A stretch of 8,312 nucleotides of DNA, taken from assembly GCA_047604965.1 (NCBI GenBank), contig JASGGQ010000116.1:1-8312 (forward strand), read 5' to 3'. Made by a program: the position numbers and the translations under genes. The notes beneath the pieces were generated by a model. The model ran no database searches. It had not been told where the DNA came from and saw only the letters and a list, made by a program, of their open reading frames with translations. Positions within the stretch are counted from its first letter, which is position 1. Every line of letters starts with the position of its first letter. The stretch comes from JAGIBJ01 sp047604965 (GTDB lineage: Bacteria; Actinomycetota; Thermoleophilia; Solirubrobacterales; Solirubrobacteraceae). Of the stretch, positions 6,634 to 8,312 are shown piece by piece.

Positions 6634-8312
6634 TCACGCCGCGTCCTCGGTGCGATCCAGGAGCGCGCCGAACTGGTCGGCAAGCTGCCGCGCCCGCAAC
6701 CATGAGGCGTCGTCTGGCGCGGTGCCGGCGAGGCGTGCCGGTGTGACGCCGCGAGCGCTGGTGAGCAGCAGCGGCCGGCCTGCAAGCCGTGCGAGCGTCG
6801 GCGCCGGCACCGCTGCGGCTCGGTGCGGCGCCGCAGCGAGCAGTGCGCCGCGCGCGATGCCTGGCAGCAGCCGGCCGTCGGCGTGCGGTGTACAGAGGCG
6901 GCCGCCATCCTCCTCCCACCAGAGGTTCGCCCACGCCGCTTCGAGCGCTTCGCCACTGGCGTCGAGCAGCAGCGCAGTGGCGCCGCAGCGTTGCTGCGCG
7001 CCGTCGACCAGGCGCCGGTCTTGCCACTTGTGCGCGCCGAGCCCACCCGGAATGACGAGCGGCGCGAGCACCACCCCATCCGGCGGCAACGCAGCAAAGG
7101 GCACCACCTCGGCGCGGACGGTGGCGCCGGGCAGCAGTTCGATCCGCAGGCGGCCCGTTCGCGGGCCGCCCGCCAACGCCATCTCGACCGCCTCGTCGAA
7201 TCGCGGCGGCCAGCGGTAGCCGAGTGCGTCGGCCGAGCGCCGCAGCCGCGCGAGGTGTGACGACCAGCGCCGGAGTCGGCCATCGCGCAACGCAACCGTC
7301 TCCAGCAGCCCGCTGCGGGCGTCTGGGCGAGGCATCCGCGACGCCAGCCATTCCACGTCCGCCGCAGGGGGCGCCGCACCGAGCCTCTGCGGACTGCCGC
7401 CGGGTTCGATCGCCGACCCAGCGGCTGCCAGCAGCGCCGACGCTTTGCCGAGCGCCTCGTGGAGCTCGCCGTGGGGCGTGGAGTCGGCGACGATGCCACC
7501 GCCAACGCCCACCCACGCCGCGTCGCCGGCAACCTCCAATGTGCGAATCGTGACCGCGAATTCCAGGCCGCTGACGGGCGACACCAGGCCGTGCGCACCG
7601 GTGTATGCCTCCCTACCCGACTGCTCGACGGCCGCGATCACCCGCAGCGCCTGCACCTTTGGCGCGCCGGTCACCGAGCCCGGCGGGAAGGTCGCGCGCA
7701 GCAGGCGGCCGTCACCGATCGCTTCGTGCAGCCTCCCGCGCACGGTGCTAACGAGATGCCACACGCCGGCGTGCGCCTGCACCTGCGGCACGTCGTCGGC
7801 GGCGATCGACCCGTAGTCGCAGACCCGCCCGAAGTCGTTGCGCATCAGATCGACGATCATCACGTGCTCGGCCCGGTCTTTGGCCGATCCAAGCAGTCCG
7901 GCGATCGCTGGATCATCGCCGTATTCGGACTGCACCGAGCAAACGCCACGCGGCAGCGTGCCTTTGATCGGCCCGGTCGCCACGGCCCGGTCGCGCCGCC
8001 GCACGAACAGCTCCGGCGAGGCGGAGAGGATCGCGTGTCCGGCACCATCGTTGATCCATCCGCCGAACCACGGGTCGGTCTGCTCAAGCACCGGCGCCAC
8101 CAGGGCCGCGAGCGCGCCGGTCAACCGTCCTTCCAGGCGCAGGCAGATGTTCGCTTGAAACAGCTCTCCGGCGTCGATGCGATTGATCGTCTCGGCGACC
8201 GCCGCGCGGTGGGCGGCCTCGCCCCCGGCGAGCCGCATCGGCCCAAGCGTTCCGGCGGGCGGCTGCCGCGGCGCGCCATCGAGGCGGGCCCGCCAGCGGT
8301 CGGCGCGGCGGG
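6634..8312 (-). CDS. pabB: Aminodeoxychorismate synthase I fused to aminodeoxychorismate lyase (PabB-PabC; 5' end outside window)
   Basis: Bifunctional enzyme making p-aminobenzoate for folate: the PabB part converts chorismate plus ammonia to 4-amino-4-deoxychorismate, and the PabC part (class IV PLP aminotransferase fold) releases pyruvate to give PABA. The frame is open through the right edge, so the true start and N-terminal segment are missing; 558 sense codons are visible. Counting from the Met at 8238: INRIDAGELFQANICLRL (18-35), GPIKGTLPRG (89-98, with K92, the PabB-type lysine that TrpE lacks), IVDLMRND (128-135), WHLVSTVRG (160-168), FPPGSVTGAPK (184-194) and GGGIVADS (246-253). These closely match E. 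coli PabB. The second domain has LLETVALRDG (311-320), HLARLRRSADALG (328-340), AHKWQDR (K404, probable PLP lysine), LEAAWANLWW (E433, N438) and LPGIAR (458-463). No PabA glutaminase is seen here. It lies 53 bp upstream of addB in the same direction. Anthranilate synthase is unlikely given PIKGT and the fused lyase. Confidence 0.92.
   Translation of the reverse strand, partial: RRADRWRARLDGAPRQPPAGTLGPMRLAGGEAAHRAAVAETINRIDAGELFQANICLRLEGRLTGALAALVAPVLEQTDPWFGGWINDGAGHAILSASPELFVRRRDRAVATGPIKGTLPRGVCSVQSEYGDDPAIAGLLGSAKDRAEHVMIVDLMRNDFGRVCDYGSIAADDVPQVQAHAGVWHLVSTVRGRLHEAIGDGRLLRATFPPGSVTGAPKVQALRVIAAVEQSGREAYTGAHGLVSPVSGLEFAVTIRTLEVAGDAAWVGVGGGIVADSTPHGELHEALGKASALLAAAGSAIEPGGSPQRLGAAPPAADVEWLASRMPRPDARSGLLETVALRDGRLRRWSSHLARLRRSADALGYRWPPRFDEAVEMALAGGPRTGRLRIELLPGATVRAEVVPFAALPPDGVVLAPLVIPGGLGAHKWQDRRLVDGAQQRCGATALLLDASGEALEAAWANLWWEEDGGRLCTPHADGRLLPGIARGALLAAAPHRAAAVPAPTLARLAGRPLLLTSARGVTPARLAGTAPDDASWLRARQLADQFGALLDRTEDAA

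Noticed and set aside
5957..7219. A 420-codon open frame on the + strand spanning the addB start and the lyase domain
   Set aside because: It crosses two well-supported minus-strand genes and the gap between them, and its product is a low-complexity Arg/Ala/Ser mixture.
5985..7598. A 537-codon open frame on the minus strand in another frame from pabB-pabC and addB
   Set aside because: Arg/Ala/Cys-rich out-of-frame translation of the two real genes, with no family motif.
1..8312. A novel defence or mobile system built on the helicase-nuclease pair
   Set aside because: The pair matches housekeeping AddAB-type repair enzymes, is flanked by a folate gene, and shows no phage, toxin, transposase or methylase neighbours or base-composition break.

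Overview
The window carries three large genes, all on the minus strand and packed almost end to end. In order of transcription (right to left on the + strand) they are a PabB-PabC fusion for folate synthesis (8312 down to 6634, 5' end cut off by the window), an AddB-type nuclease/inactivated helicase subunit (6580 to 3554), and an AddA-type UvrD helicase with a C-terminal RecB-family nuclease (3557 to 1, 3' end cut off). I see no RNA genes, mobile elements, CRISPR array or clear terminator.

The DNA is very GC-rich (roughly 70% by eye), with a strong preference for G/C at third codon positions and proteins rich in Ala, Arg and Leu. This fits a high-GC bacterium. An actinobacterium, perhaps of the Thermoleophilia type, is my best guess from the style of the PabB-PabC fusion and of the helicase-nuclease. 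That assignment is inference, and Chloroflexota or another high-GC group is possible.

addB and addA overlap by four bases (ATGA), so they are surely co-transcribed and probably translationally coupled. Together they should form an AddAB-type helicase-nuclease that processes double-strand DNA ends for RecA-dependent repair. AddA keeps every helicase motif and an intact nuclease site. AddB keeps its nuclease site and candidate iron-sulfur cysteines, but its Walker A box has lost the glycine before the lysine and its late helicase motifs are gone. This points to a one-motor, two-nuclease machine. The pabB-pabC fusion lies 53 bp upstream in the same direction and could share the transcript, with no obvious functional link to DNA repair.

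I looked for a previously undescribed system and did not find one. The very long open frames on the + strand are explained as codon-register shadows of the GC-rich minus-strand genes. The most notable points are the degenerate AddB ATP-binding site, the AddB cysteine spacing, an unpaired Fe-S-type cysteine in AddA, and a Thr-coding GGT/ACC repeat inside addB.
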